A stretch of DNA of 64,000 bases from assembly GCA_964057225.1 (NCBI GenBank), contig OZ059898.1, positions 13,789,767 through 13,853,766 on the forward strand. Reading direction: 5' to 3'. The notes below the pieces were generated by a model. It saw only the letters and a program-made list of their open reading frames with translations. It had not been told where the DNA came from and did no database searches. This DNA comes from Auanema rhodensis. Taxonomy: Eukaryota; Nematoda; Chromadorea; Rhabditida; Rhabditidae. Of this stretch, positions 23,183 through 35,925 are shown in pieces. The position numbers and the translations under genes are program-made. Within the stretch, counting starts at the first letter, position 1. Every line of letters begins with the position of its first letter.

Positions 23183-24776
23183 TCATTCTTCATCTGTGGC
23201 AATTCGTAATCGCTTAGAACACGGTTCATCATCACTACTTTCTTCTTGATTGAAAGTTTCAGTTTTAGTTTGCTCTTTTGCATTATTAGTTATACTAGAA
23301 CCGCTTGTTGAAGTAGATGTGTTGATATCGTTAGTTTTTTCGTTTTTTGACGGCGACACAGATGGAGTAATTATAGATTCAACTGAAAACAAAATTAGGA
23401 ATTTTTGGTTATACAAAGTTAAAACCTGTCAGGTTTTTGTCTGATTCTTTAAAATCCCTTGTATTATCTAACTGTTGTTGTCTAGCTTTCTGGAAAATAG
23501 GATCAGGAGGTCTAGATGAATAGTCAACCTGAAGAGATCAAAAAGAGAATGAATATTTTAAAATTAATTACCGGTTGACCATGAGAATCTACATTAACCG
23601 GGACGCCATTAGTGTTTAGTTGTGATTTAATGTCGCGCATGCAGTTATTTAGAAAAGACATCATAAGAATTGGTGCAAGCTAAATTTAGGAAATTAGAAA
23701 TCTGATATAGGTTATTGAACTTACCGCAGGTTTGTTATCATCATCATTGTGCTTCTCCACTCCTTGAAGTGTGGCTGTGGGGGTTGTTACCGATATAGCA
23801 GGCGCAGACCTTGTACCATCTTCTGAAATAAAGCATGTCTTAGAAATCACCATTTACGAAGTCCAATTACCATTAATTTTCAGTTCGCTGGTTCTAGCTA
23901 TTCCAATGGGATTCGAAGGACTGTAAAACAAAAATGTTTTAAATTTTTCATTTTAAATCTTACGCTCGGGAATTGAAAGCTTCGGTAAAATGTTTTTCAG
24001 AAACTTGGAAAAGATGGGATGGACTAGTAGTATCTTCATTGAAGCCAATTGAAGTAGGTAAAGAAAGCTAGAATCAATGTAGAACTTTCAAAAGAAATAT
24101 TGTATAAAAACGAACCATTCCGGATCTACTTGTGCTAGGTATTGGAGTTTCTTTTATTTGAGAACCTGGTCGGTTAACACCTACAACAACATCCTTCCCA
24201 CGTAAAGGAAGTTCCAAAGAGGTAGAGGTTGGAGGTGAAGTTTGAGCCTAAAGCAACAAAGTTGGTGAAAATTATAAGAAAATATTTTTCTTCTGATCTT
24301 CCCTCCCCCCACATTAACCAAAAACAATAGTATGCTACGTTTCCATATAAGCAAAAAAAAAGAAAACGCTAAAAGCAAAATTGAGTTTTGTAGCACTTAT
24401 TGTATCACGTAATGCATACAATAGGTTGAACCTGTTGATGTCGTGTCGTTTCGATGCTGCGAGGTGGAGAAGGGTCAATAGGTATAGGAGGACGGGGCGA
24501 AATTGCAGCCTCTCCGGAGCCTCCCCCAACAGCCATAGGTTTTACTACCTATAGATAAACTAGGTAGAAATCTACTTAACCAACATAACAAAAAATAATT
24601 AGCGTATGTACGGTCACAACCACTACAACCACTAACTGATATAGCTAGAACTCACGTCAATAGCACGAAGCATGTTTGCCCCGGGAATACCCACAGGGAA
24701 TTGCATTGAGTTACTGTGCTGATGATGCTGATGAAGTTGCTGTTGGGTTTGCTGATGCTGGTGATGCTGTTGATGC

Positions 24777-24837
<61 letters not shown>

Positions 24838-26288
24838 GCTGTTGTTGCTGCTGTTGTTGCTGCTGCTGCTGTAGTAACTGTTGAATTCTGACTTCGTGTA
24901 ATGAAGTTGATGGTTTTGGAGCTGTAAAATCAAATATAAAATCACATAGTAAAACTTAGTTTCTCACACGTTCGTGAAACAGCAATAAGAGCTTGGTGTA
25001 ATAACATTTGATCTGGTGGATTTCCAGTGATTGAGCTTTTAGCAGAGGGTGGTTGGTTACTGAGAGAGCCTTGATTGCCAGCATGGTTCTGTCTTGCAAG
25101 CTAAAATATTAAAGTCAGAAAATACTGTACATGAGAGACCAAACCAAATTACCAGCTTGAGCCAGAACATTTAAATCATTAGCTTGACTACTGCTGAGAG
25201 GAATCTATAGTCAAACAAAATTTTAGGTCCATAGCCATAATATCAATCTATACCTGACCAGAATTTCGAGCTGCAGCAAGTAGTTGGGCTTGAATGAGGT
25301 GTTGCTGCTGTTGATGCTGCTGTTGAGCATTGTGGGATTGAAGCTGTCTAAAACAGAAAATGATAATAAAGTTCGGAATATTAAGCTCGCACCTATAAAT
25401 ATTAGGTAACACGCCAAGGGCTTGAAGATGATCTAAGCTTGGAAGATTGGAAGCACCCGATAGCTAAAGATAAAATAAGGTTTAGCATTGAGATCAATAA
25501 AAATTACAATATTTAATCCAGTAAGTTGATTAGCAACGGCGTTTCCTTTTAATACTTGCTGAGCTTGAACAGCATTCTGAGCATTAGCCAGAGTGCTCAT
25601 AACCTGCTGCCCTTGATCTTTCAAAACTTGTGTAGCAACTATATTTTTAGCAATTTGCACGCCCAGATTAAAGAAAAATCTGTAACTTCAAATATAAAAT
25701 GAACTCGCAAAATGTGATACCTTAAAGAAACAATATCATTCAAAGGGAGATCTATACCAGATGGATCAGCACTGGGAGCTACATCCATATTAACATTCTA
25801 AATTAACTTGATAACAACAAATTTGAGATAGATGAAACTAACTCTGTATTGTATATGATCAAAATAAGGAACTTGAACAAGAGGAGGATAACTTGATATA
25901 GGCCACCCAAGAGATTGGGTTTGTTGAGGTATAGCTTGAGGTTGAAGAATCTGAGCAGGAATTTGTTGTTGAGCTTGCTCTGGAGGGTTCTGCTGATGTT
26001 GAGTAATAGATGGAACGTTTGGTAAAGATAAAACAGAGGTCTAAATAAGAACTAAAAGTAGAGCAAATTTTGAAAAACTCTTACATGAGCAGAGGGCTGG
26101 GGCGCTGTTTGTAAGCCTTGAGCACCAGGAGTCGAATTCAAATGGAAAAAATTATTACCCAGGAGAGCAGCAACTAATTGCGCCTTCAGAGAATATACAG
26201 TTCAATATATTAATAAACTAATAAAAACCTGTTGTTGTTGCTGTGCTTGGCTAAGCAATGAGCTAGGCCCAGCCTGGGAAGGATTCAT
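23183..26288 (-). CDS. large glutamine-rich probable nuclear protein, family not recognised
   Basis: About 17 short exons in a row. The start gives MNPSQAGPSSLLSQAQQQQQ. It continues with Gln-rich segments (NPPEQAQQQIPAQILQPQAI, QLQSHNAQQQHQQQQH), Ala/Gln helices (STLANAQNAVQAQQVLKG, LIQAQLLAAARNSGQ), a polyglutamine tract, Pro/Ser segments (AAISPRPPIPIDPSPPRS) and the more ordered HLFQVSEKHFTEAFNSRA and SFLNNCMRDIKSQLNTNG. The C-terminus is acidic then basic (EESSDDEPCSKRLRIATDEE), with a nuclear-localisation-like SKRLR. There is no membrane segment or catalytic motif. Composition suits a transcriptional coactivator or RNA-associated scaffold. The ATG at 26288 is the best start I can see, but further 5' exons in the empty 3.5 kb upstream are possible. 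Confidence 0.6.
24719..24885 (-). repeat. CAG/CAA tract encoding polyglutamine
   Basis: Mixed CAG/CAA repeat with His interruptions in its 3' half, encoding a Gln tract within the large Gln-rich gene. It reads as poly-Val/Ala on the other strand, which is a shadow. Confidence 0.85.
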
Positions 26289-29200
26289 ACCGTGCTGACC
26301 AGCAAGGAATAAATAATGTTACCTGAAGTTTATTTAAATTTAAATTTTAGTTTTAAGTAGATGAGAGAACAATGTTGAAAAAATAATAAATATAAAACAT
26401 TTATGAACGAAATGAAAGAAAAAATTAAATATAACACAACGGGATAAAGGCGATTATTTTAAGCTGCCTTTTAATGCAATGGATATATTCGAAATGAGAA
26501 TACTAGAATGCCTTATATAATTTTTTGATGTAATATGAGGAAACATATCTCACTAACAATATAGAAAAAGCTATGATGGAAATAATATGAACAAAGATTA
26601 GAATGTGTAAGCTTACCTTCTATGATAAGATTTGGTAAGTATCTCAAAAGAACATGCTGAACAAATACAGGAAAAAAAGAAAGTAAATGAATAAGATTTT
26701 TTGTGAACATAATAAATATTAAAGGATTAAATTATATATAGAAAAACCCCCATTTCAGATCTTTGTTTTTGCAATTCGTACAAAACGTCATGAAAACGAG
26801 CAGACGAAATTAAAATAGCATAGAATCTGTTTTCGACTAACAGAATTATGCCTTCCATAACCAGGTATGAAAGTAATGATGTACAAAATATGAAAATATA
26901 CTGAAAAGTATTAATTAATATTCAATTTAATTTTAAACTACTTTTGTCGAATATAATTTTATACCACATAACAAAAGTTACAATATACATTTAAAAGAGA
27001 ATTGATATCATTGGAATGAGAGAGAATCGAAAATCTTGAAAATGACCAAGTTCATTTCTTAAAACAAAGATCACTGCGTGTATATAACATGCAAAATATA
27101 TAAAAATTAGACATGTCGAGATGAGACACCTGAGAACTAGACACAGCAAAAATACACTAACGCCCAGATACACAAACATGAAGTTTTTTGAACAAAAAAA
27201 ACATGATAATGGCATTCATATTTCTTCACTTTTTCTATTTAAAAGGAGAATAAGATTATATTTTTGAAAAGGTGTAAACAATTATAATTGTAGCACTAAA
27301 CTCATTTCAAAAATCAATGTCAAATTAGACTGCGCTCAAGTTATTCATTAATATCAAAAAACTATATGAGTAAAAATGGAAAAAAAATGTTATCTGCTAA
27401 TTGTAAAGAATATTTTAATAGAAATGCTCCAAATTAGTGTAATAATTAATTATATTCTGCCTTAATGTGGTATACATATTTATAATATAGTATAGTGAGC
27501 AATTATCGATAAATGAAAAACTTCCTTCGTATGTTTTAAAATTTCATTATTTATGGTGAGATAAAGAGAACGCCAGAGGGAGAGGAGATAAAAGAGAGTT
27601 AGAATGACAGGGAATAGAGAGAATGCGTCAAAGTGGAGAGAAGAGTGAGCCGTGAATTAAAAGAAAGGTCAGTAAACGTAGTTCAGGTGGATTCAGTAAA
27701 TGACGTAAAGCAAAAGAAAAGTATGACCATTTTACACATATTCCAAAAATACCTGAGCTTCATAAAAAACAAAGATTCCATTATTCTTATTAACAACACT
27801 TTGAAGAAAACGTAATTGTATAATGTGCCAATGCATCGTCACACTCGATCAATGACCTTTTTCATCATTCATCATTCTATAGAGTACGTGAAATCAATAG
27901 CTATGAAAAAACATTATAATAGACAATGTATCCTTGAGATAAAGGTTATGATAGAAATGAGTAGAAAGAGAAAGGTCTGTTTACAGTGCATTATTTCAAG
28001 TCAAAAGATTAATTATTATACTTTTTTTTGTGATGTAAAACACATTTTATATTCGTATGTCATAAGTTTTCTTATAACATATATATATATATATATATAT
28101 AAAAGTAGCAACTTAAAACATAACAAAATAAAATAGAAAACAAGTCGTGTTCATATTCCTTAGTGTGTGTGTATATAAGTAAAGTTCGTTTGGTTAGAAA
28201 AGTCATTGAAACGACAAAAGGTTATTGGCGATTAGAGAATGCATTAGTTGAAGAGAACCCAGAGAAATGAAATGTTGATAGGAAAAAGTCGAGTGATAGG
28301 AATAGACACAAAGATCATTCTTACGGCATCAAAGAATGAACATTCTCTTTCATAGGGTGCCATGTAAATAAAATCGATAAGAACATGATGCGAAAAATAA
28401 CAACAAGAGAGCAATAAGAAGTTATTAACTTTTTTTCAGTTTTACACTGTCAAAGTTCATAATCTATTATTTGAAATACACAGAGTACATAGCGAATATG
28501 AGGTACAGGTAGAATATTTTAGAAAATATCATTTGTGATTAAAAGAAAAGTTTAAAATGTTTGAAAGCAAAAAGAAGCATATGTTTTTTCTGGAATATTG
28601 ATTAGCGATATTAATTGTCAATTTTAATAAAAAATAGTGAAAAAAAAGAAAAGTGTATTTAAAAAGTTATATTACTATCCCGTCAAATATAGCCATTCGA
28701 GAGTTTCTGAAACATTAAAGAACATGAGCAAGAAAATAAATCATAACTTTAGGCGTGCAAAAAGTTGGAAACCAGCAAGGCCAACAAAAGTTATCAGTGA
28801 TAGCAAAAGTAAAATATATTGCTTTACGGTGCTTGCTTCCCCTTGATAAGAATCGTTAAAGATAAAGCTATAAAAGAGCAGTGACAGAGCTTCATGCCAA
28901 AAATGGCAAATCGAAACTGCCAAGATGGGCGTGGCGAATGTTTGACGCTATGTTTCCTTGTGAACACAGAGATCACATACCATCAGACGGGATTAGCAAG
29001 GTAGTGTGGATTGGACACGAGATTTAACTCATAAGAGCTTAATTTATAAGTAAATCGATTGCTAAATCGGAAAATAAATTGATTTTTTTTGATTAATTGG
29101 TCTCAACAAAAGTTGTGTGAAGCATAAAATAAAAATTAGAACAGGTGGGAATGAATGTTCTCACAATGTTAGTACGAAAAATGATCTTAATTCCATACAC

Positions 29201-29837
29201 ACAATGTGAGCATACCAATATTAGTAGTAGTTTTGAACAAAAAGTAACACACTTTAGATGATTGTTGGCAGAACTATATCTACATATAAGGTATAACCTG
29301 AGTGGTCTCGTTCTGTTTGTGAACAAATCTAGCAGTTGGGCAAGCTGCCAGAACGGCGTACTAAAATAAATATGTACCAACGATAAACAAGTGGGTTATA
29401 AGTTTTTCTTTGATCACAGCAACTAAATATAAGTTTCAATAAACCAGTAGATATGGATAAATCCAGAAAATATAATTAGACATATTTGAAAAACATGAAC
29501 TAACAAATAATCATTTAAGATTGATAAAAAATCAATAAATAATACTCGGATTAAACAAATTATATTCTTTGTTTGATTTTTAAAAACAAAAAGAAAACAA
29601 ATGATCATTACATATTCATGCTTAACTAAAAGATCAATGAATTTCAACAGGAGACAATACCGACAGCTTTCCTAAAAGCAGATACACAATCAACAATTCT
29701 AACAAACGTTTACTGTTCAAAAATATTTGTTATGAATTAGAAAAACAAATTAAAACTTTGAGTAGTAAGCTCATTCCCTGGATGGACATGAAATTTAAAA
29801 CTGATATACCCTATTAATAATGGAATGAGTTCATTCG
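26289..29837. other. 3.5 kb AT-rich stretch without a supported gene
   Basis: It separates the Gln-rich gene (5' side) from the TAF6 gene (3' side). It contains an (AT)n microsatellite at 28079-28100 and purine-rich patches at 27540-27660. Open frames are short and AT-biased. It may hold 5' exons, a promoter or noncoding RNA of the Gln-rich gene; nothing is recognisable. Confidence 0.5.
28079..28100. repeat. (AT)n microsatellite
   Basis: Eleven perfect AT/TA units in noncoding DNA. Confidence 0.85.
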
Positions 29838-32164
29838 TTATTGCGTTCCACTAGGTGGTTGTGGTTGTCCGGAAAATCCAGATGGGCGACGTATCATATG
29901 AGCTGTGGTACTGTATCTAACCTGCAAATTCATATTTGAAGTTTTAGGTAGCTTGAGAGCGGTTTTATGTGTCAAAAAATATATATAAAGATATTGCAGC
30001 TGATTAAACACAAAAGTATATAGAAACAAAAAAACTTCTAGGAAAAAAACAGTATAAATTTGTAGAGCGGTTTTGAAGCCATACCTGAGAAGCAGGGGAA
30101 GCAGTTATATGCTTCGTGCGGATTGGTGTTGCTCCCAAGCGATTAGATGATGGCACGTCGGTTGCAACAACTCTGAATATCAAAAATATAGCAGTCTCTC
30201 ATAAACACCCAACCTGTAAACAGAATCTGCGAAGCCCCCGAACATATTGACGTAATCGTTGAATTCTCGAAGGGAAGGAGGTCTTTGCGCCCGCACAAAA
30301 TTTATTAGAACTTTCTACAAAAGTAATACTTAGTATTGAAATATTTCTAATGATCATGCCGTCATAAAAGATATAAAGCGCTCAGCTGCAACTTTATCAT
30401 TCAGATTGTTACGATCCCCAGCACAAACTCTTAAACGTTCATACAACAGAGCAGTTCTGGGAACAACAACAGCTCTGATGGTCTTAAAGAAAAGTGTTAC
30501 GTTAATTAAAAACCTGTAAAATACCTCAGTTCCTAATTCATTTAAAGCAAAAAGAGATCCATATAAAGTGGCAATTGAAGCATTTTCATCACCCCATACT
30601 TTGGTTAGAACTTTAGTTATTCTAGATTGTACATCCAGTACTTGATACTTCCTAGGTATAATAGAAATAAGCTTTTAATAAAGTCAAACAGCAAATTACC
30701 TGCATAGTTCTGCCAATAAGCGACTAGCAAACTCACGTAGAGCCCAATGATTCTCAGCTTCTGGTCTAGAACACAACTGGCGACTGAGAACACAAGATAA
30801 AATGGCAGGCAATATTTCATGTAACTATAATACAATAATTATAAAAAAAAAAAGATTAAGAAAACTCACAAATTTTTCAAGAGAAACATGAGGATTACCC
30901 GCCAAACTTTGGACTAATCGCATTAAATAAATGAGGAAAGCCAAATTATGTTGAACAATATTACATTTAACTCCTGTAATCAATACACATTCAAATAATT
31001 TCCATAATAATGAATAATAATTAAATAATAAATTGACTACCTTCAGTGACTGTAATGGAAAATCGTCCAACAAGAGGCTGAAGTCCAGCATCTGTTTTAA
31101 GAGAATGTAGAGCTTCCTGTAAATGGAAAGAAATTAATATATTTTTGCTAACATTCAAACCGTTCTTTTAGGATCATCGGTTCCCATAATAGCTTCAGTA
31201 ATTTCTTTGAAGAAGACTTGTTGTTCCTGAAATTTTATAAAACTTCAGAATCTAATAATGATGATAAGCAAACCAATGATAAAACATGTGTTGCCGTAGT
31301 CCGAATATTGACATGCTCTGGTTTTTTACTACCTTTAACCATACTTAATAGTCTTGTTGATTCATCCTAGAACAAGAAGTATTAATTTTAGCTGATCACT
31401 TCGTAGAAATACCTGTGGCTGCTCTTCAATATGCTGTTGTTGATCTCTATCGGTAATTTCGGAAGGCTTTTCCATTGGTATAGGATTTTCAGGAACAGCG
31501 GGTTGATCACCATCAATAGCCAACCAATGAGCTTAAATAAAACAAGATGTTTCAAACTTTTTTATATAATTGAATACCTCTTATAGTAGCATGAGAAGAT
31601 ATCTTTGGAGGAGGTGCGGTGTAAATAGGGGCTAATTCTACTTCTTTGTCATCTTCTACAAATACATCTCGGCCCCCAGATCCAACTAGTCTAATTGGGA
31701 GATGCTCTCTTGCTTTGAACCCGAACTGTGGCTATAGCGGGGATATGTTTGAAAGACTTCGAAAAAAATGGAGCTTACTGGTCTCCTATCTATTTGCATG
31801 GCAGCATCAACATCTTCCGATAATACTCGCTTTCTTCTCGCGTGATTAGCAAACTTTATACTATTACTTATAATATGTCTCAGGACATACATAACGTTAT
31901 CAGATGTAGCAGCTATTGCTGAAACCGGCTGCTATACCATTTATCAAAATTTTCTAGTTTTACCACTAGCATTTAGTGTACCCATGCCAACCGATTCAGC
32001 AGTTCGGCGTATATATTCATCAGTAGCAAAAGAAGTAGACGTCGACGGGACGGCATCTAAACACTTCTTTCCGAAATTTTTGATTTTTCTAAAGTAATAC
32101 CATCATTAAATCCATTCTTTATTGATCCATTATTCATATCTACTATATCAGGCAAAGGCACCAT
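29838..32164 (-). CDS. TAF6: TAF6, TFIID subunit 6
   Basis: The start gives [14 protein letters not shown]. The histone fold covers [38 protein letters not shown] and [14 protein letters not shown], followed by the family segment [16 protein letters not shown]. The TAF6 C-terminal HEAT domain has [57 protein letters not shown] and [17 protein letters not shown]. The tail is low complexity and ends [16 protein letters not shown]6 pairs with TAF9 through histone folds in TFIID (and SAGA) at RNA polymerase II promoters. The HWLAIDG...PAVPENP and HEAT motifs are closer to canonical TAF6 than those of the neighbouring copy. It lies head to tail with that paralog, whose stop is 380 bases upstream. 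Confidence 0.93.
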
Positions 32165-32544
32165 AGAATGATCCTAAATATCTTGATCACATGTGAAAAA
32201 TATAATATAATAAGTAACAATGGACATCCATAATTCAACAGTTCTCATTACATATACTAAACTTTATCAATTTGGACTAGAAAAGCAAAATACCTTGCCT
32301 TAAAAGAATGAAAATGTACAAGATATTATTACTTATTTTTAAAAAACTGATCCATAAGATTATATAAAAGTTATTATTTATCGATTTGAACAACGGTCAA
32401 CGTTGAAACCTTAAACATTTTTCAAATTTAATTCGCATAAAACTAATTGAAACGTGGAAGTATATGTAAGAGATCAGAATAATCTTACGAATGCAAATTA
32501 GTAACAAATAAAAATCAAGTATAAAACGTTATGAAATAGAAATA
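32165..32544. promoter_or_regulatory. spacer between the two TAF6 genes
   Basis: 380 bases of AT-rich DNA between the upstream TAF6 paralog's stop and the TAF6 start; it must hold the former's 3' UTR and probably the latter's promoter. No clear motif. Confidence 0.35.
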
Positions 32545-34382
32545 TTAATGATAGAGCATAAACTCGGAACCAGCGGAAATTTGTTTCCTCATCAAGTTCT
32601 CGTGTTTCTGAAAAGATCACAATAAAATATGTGCCATTTTTTTTCACAACTACCGTTAATTGATTATGAAGCTTTTGAGCTTCTACTCTTTCCAACGAAG
32701 AGACACCTGCCAAATTTTCAGGAGAGGTCTCACAGATAAGCTCTTTAACCCGCTGTAGTAAAATAAGACGCTGAATATGTTTTACATAAATATACTAAGC
32801 ATAAGGGCTGAACAAACCTCTTCTTTGTCAGAAAATTCGGCAAGAATTGCTATACAACCGTAAAACATTGGATAAGTAGAGTTAGGATCTTCCCAGACGC
32901 GACGTATAGTCTTCATAGTTCGTTCTTTAGTATCGGAAAAACCATGATCTCTGAATATACATATTTAACATTATAACATTACATAAAAAGGAAAAGCTTA
33001 CCTGACTAGTTGTATAAGGGTTTTTGCGGCGAATTCCCTCAAAGCCCAATGATTATCAGTTTCAGGGCGAGAGCATAGTTGCTTACCAACCATACAACTT
33101 ATTAAAGAAGGAATTAACTCATGCAACTTAATAAAAAAGCATATACACATGACAGTTATTTGTAAAATAATTAGTAACTCACAACTCCTTGCAGTTTCAC
33201 AGATTGATTACAACATACTGCACGTACCATACGAACAACATAAATTAACATTGAAAGACATTTTTGTATCACATTACAACGAACCTAAACAAACTATTTT
33301 ATAGATTGTAGAGTGTATATGACTTACCGCACTAAAAACCATCTTAGATAATCTAGGTAAAATTGGCTGAAGACCTGTATCTACTTCTAGAGAATGCAAA
33401 GCACTACATCTACGATTGTCATCATGACCCACACATGCTTCAGCAATAATTTTCAAATATTGTTGTTGTTCCTAAAGAAATAAATAAAATATTAAAATTC
33501 GGATATTAAAAGTTTACCACAGAAAGGGGTTCACTGATGGGTGGTCGAATATTAACAGTTTCTTTGACTGTCACTGCCTTACTAGCAGCTCGGAAGGCAA
33601 TAGATGCTCCCACGCTACCGCCAGCAGTTTCTCGTCTGAAAAACATGAGGTTGTATAGCACATTTTTAAATAATATACCTAGCAAGCAATTTAGCTGCCC
33701 TCATATCACTATCGTCACCCATTGGATCGTCGTCTTCTTCTTCTTTTGGTGGTCGTACATTTTCAGGTACTAATGCTAATTTTCCATCTACGGCCAGCCA
33801 ATGAGCTATATATTGGATTAATATAAAATAAAATAAAATTTTCTCACTTTTGATAGATGTTTTAACAGGAATTCTGGATTGGGATCCTTCTTTAACACTA
33901 GCCACTTCAACATCAAAGTCTTCTCGGATGAATAATTCTTCGCCTGAGGTATTGCTGACAGCATGCAACTCAGGACCTGCTTTTTTCACCAGACCATAAG
34001 GAGTCTAAATGCAGCTCGTAAAATATAGTTAGAGAATGAACAATAACATACTTTCAACCTGCTAGCTTTAAATGAGGATTCTAAATCTTCAGCACGCATT
34101 TTTGTGCGCCGACTGTGAATAGAATATTGCTTAGCGGCATTAATACTTTGTAAAAGTAGCTTTGTAACCTGCAACACTATGATGATGAAGATTAATTGAA
34201 TAAGACTTACTTGATCAGAGAGATATTGTACTGCCCCAGCAGTTATATTGGGCACACCTACAGCCTCCCCAACATACTATAATACAAAACTTTTTAAATG
34301 TTACATAATTTATTAGACTGACTCGGACAAACTGCGGATCGACACAAGGTTCGGCAGAAGGAGATGAACCATTATCTTGCAT
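32545..34382 (-). CDS. TAF6 paralog (tandem duplicate)
   Basis: The start gives MQDNGSSPSAEPCVD. The histone fold is present: YVGEAVGVPNITAGAVQYLS, VTKLLLQSINAAKQYSIHSR, RTKMRAEDLESSFKASRLK, then TPYGLVKKAG and HWLAVDGKLALVPENVRP. An acidic linker EEEDDDPMGDDSD precedes the HEAT domain ([71 protein letters not shown]). It ends soon after the HEAT repeats (KQISAGSEFMLYH), without the low-complexity tail of the neighbour. The intron before LHELIP lies at the same codon boundary as in TAF6 (F|LHEIL versus V|LHELI), so the copies share gene structure. It could serve in a TAF6L-like role (SAGA) or a germline TFIID; that is inference. Confidence 0.88.
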
Positions 34383-34657
34383 TTCTTCGATAACTCATGT
34401 AACCATACCTACTACAAACTCTGCATCCTTAAAACAAATGTGAAACAAAATTAAACAAACAATCTAAGATATAGTAACAGATAAAGAAAACTGTTGAAAA
34501 TTCAATTTGCAAGCTCCCGAAACCATTCATTGAAATCAACCAGAAAGTAGTTAAATTAATAGTAAGCAATAAATCATTCAAATGCTAGACTAGCATCAAT
34601 TGAATACCAGTAGCAACAATAAATACGAGTTAAAACCGTCCAAAATGACTAAGTAAT

Positions 34658-35482
34658 CTACTGCTCACCCTTGAGCAGATTAGCATATAACTGATCGACC
34701 TCTTTACGTAAAATCGGCAATACAACCTAAAGTTTTTTAAAAATTATTGTGAACTTGATAGTATAAAAAAAGATTGTGAACAAAATAATTATGCTATAGG
34801 GAAACATACATCTCCATCTTCATCAATATAAGCACCGATAGATTTACAGATGGTACCTTGACCACTTCTACTTTCTTTACAGTATTCCGCAGAGAGATTA
34901 TACTTATCATCATAACTCAAGATATATCGAGATAATATCGTCATACAACGTCTAACAATACCTTTTGATTTCCGAGCTCCACTTCCAAACACGTTTCTGT
35001 TTTCCGTCTGTTTCAACACCTTGATAGAAACAGTTCTTCTCGACATACCATTGATAGAGTTGAAGAACTCCCATTAAGACAAAGTAGGTGATGGAGCATC
35101 CTGCCAAAACCTGAGAAAAATTTATAAACAAAAAGCTTAAAAATATAAAAAATAAGCAAGTACAAAAAGTTATGTCTTAATTAGTAAAGCTACAAGTGTA
35201 TGTACTCACCCATTTCGACTTGGGAAAAAGGTAAATATAGTCATATACAATGGCGAAAGCTGAAAAGCAGACAGCAATAAAAGAAATCAGTAGTCTTCCA
35301 TCCATGATAGTGAATGTTTCTCTCCATCCAACTTTATCATTCAAAATCTGAGACAAAATTTTACTATAATATGAAATTCGGAAAAAACCAACATGTTTCA
35401 CGGCATCATCAAGAGTATTTTTAACCGTAGGTCCATCCCATTTGTTAACTTTAAGAGGAGGTTTACTGGTGTTATCACACAT
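34658..35482 (-). CDS. SPCS2: Signal peptidase complex subunit 2
   Basis: The start gives [20 protein letters not shown], then [10 protein letters not shown]; the KWDG-x-x-VKN-x-LDD motif is the SPCS2/SPC25 signature. Two adjacent membrane helices follow ([20 protein letters not shown] and [19 protein letters not shown]). The cytosolic domain follows: [30 protein letters not shown], and the end [24 protein letters not shown]2 is a noncatalytic subunit of the ER signal peptidase that binds the translocon. Short introns (for example GTATTGTTAG...CTTGAG near 34920-34970) join in phase. It is divergent from the mRNA export adaptor gene. Confidence 0.92.
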
Positions 35483-35925
35483 CCTATAAATATATATTAA
35501 AAGCTGTTATGCTGAATTATTTTGAATTATTCTAAAATTGAATCAGTTTTCAGTAAATTCAAAGGACTCGTAGAGTTGGCTCTAAGCCAGAAAAAAAAGG
35601 TCTTATAACGAAGTCCCGCCTATGGCGTGCAAGCGACGCACGGCGCGTTTTTAACAACTCTGCATTGTAAGAGAGTGGCCCCGTCTAGCACGTGCGCAGT
35701 TTTCGTTTTTCCGGTTCTATGATTTTATATCTTCCATATTATCGCTTTCTTTCATTCTTCTCTCATTTGCTGAATTTCTAAGCTTTTCACTAATGATTGT
35801 ATTTCCTATTAAGTTAATAATTTTATGTAATCCAGAAAAAAAAAATTTATGCATTCGCTCATTATTTGATCATGTGGTTTTTTTTCAATTTTTGGTTGTT
35901 ATTAATAAGATGTTTTTTTTAGAAA
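35483..35925. promoter_or_regulatory. CpG-containing divergent promoter of SPCS2 and the export adaptor
   Basis: A 443-base divergent interval. The part 35605-35710 is clearly richer in CpG than its surroundings, with a palindromic CACGTG E-box at 35689-35694, an adjacent TGCGCA half-site (NRF-1-like) and GTCCCGCC. A TTTTTTTTAG acceptor lies just before the plus-strand ATG, so that gene probably has a spliced or trans-spliced leader. Confidence 0.5.

Noticed and set aside
24676-24891. Poly-valine/alanine ORF on the plus strand
   Set aside because: It is the reverse-strand shadow of the polyglutamine tract in the Gln-rich gene.
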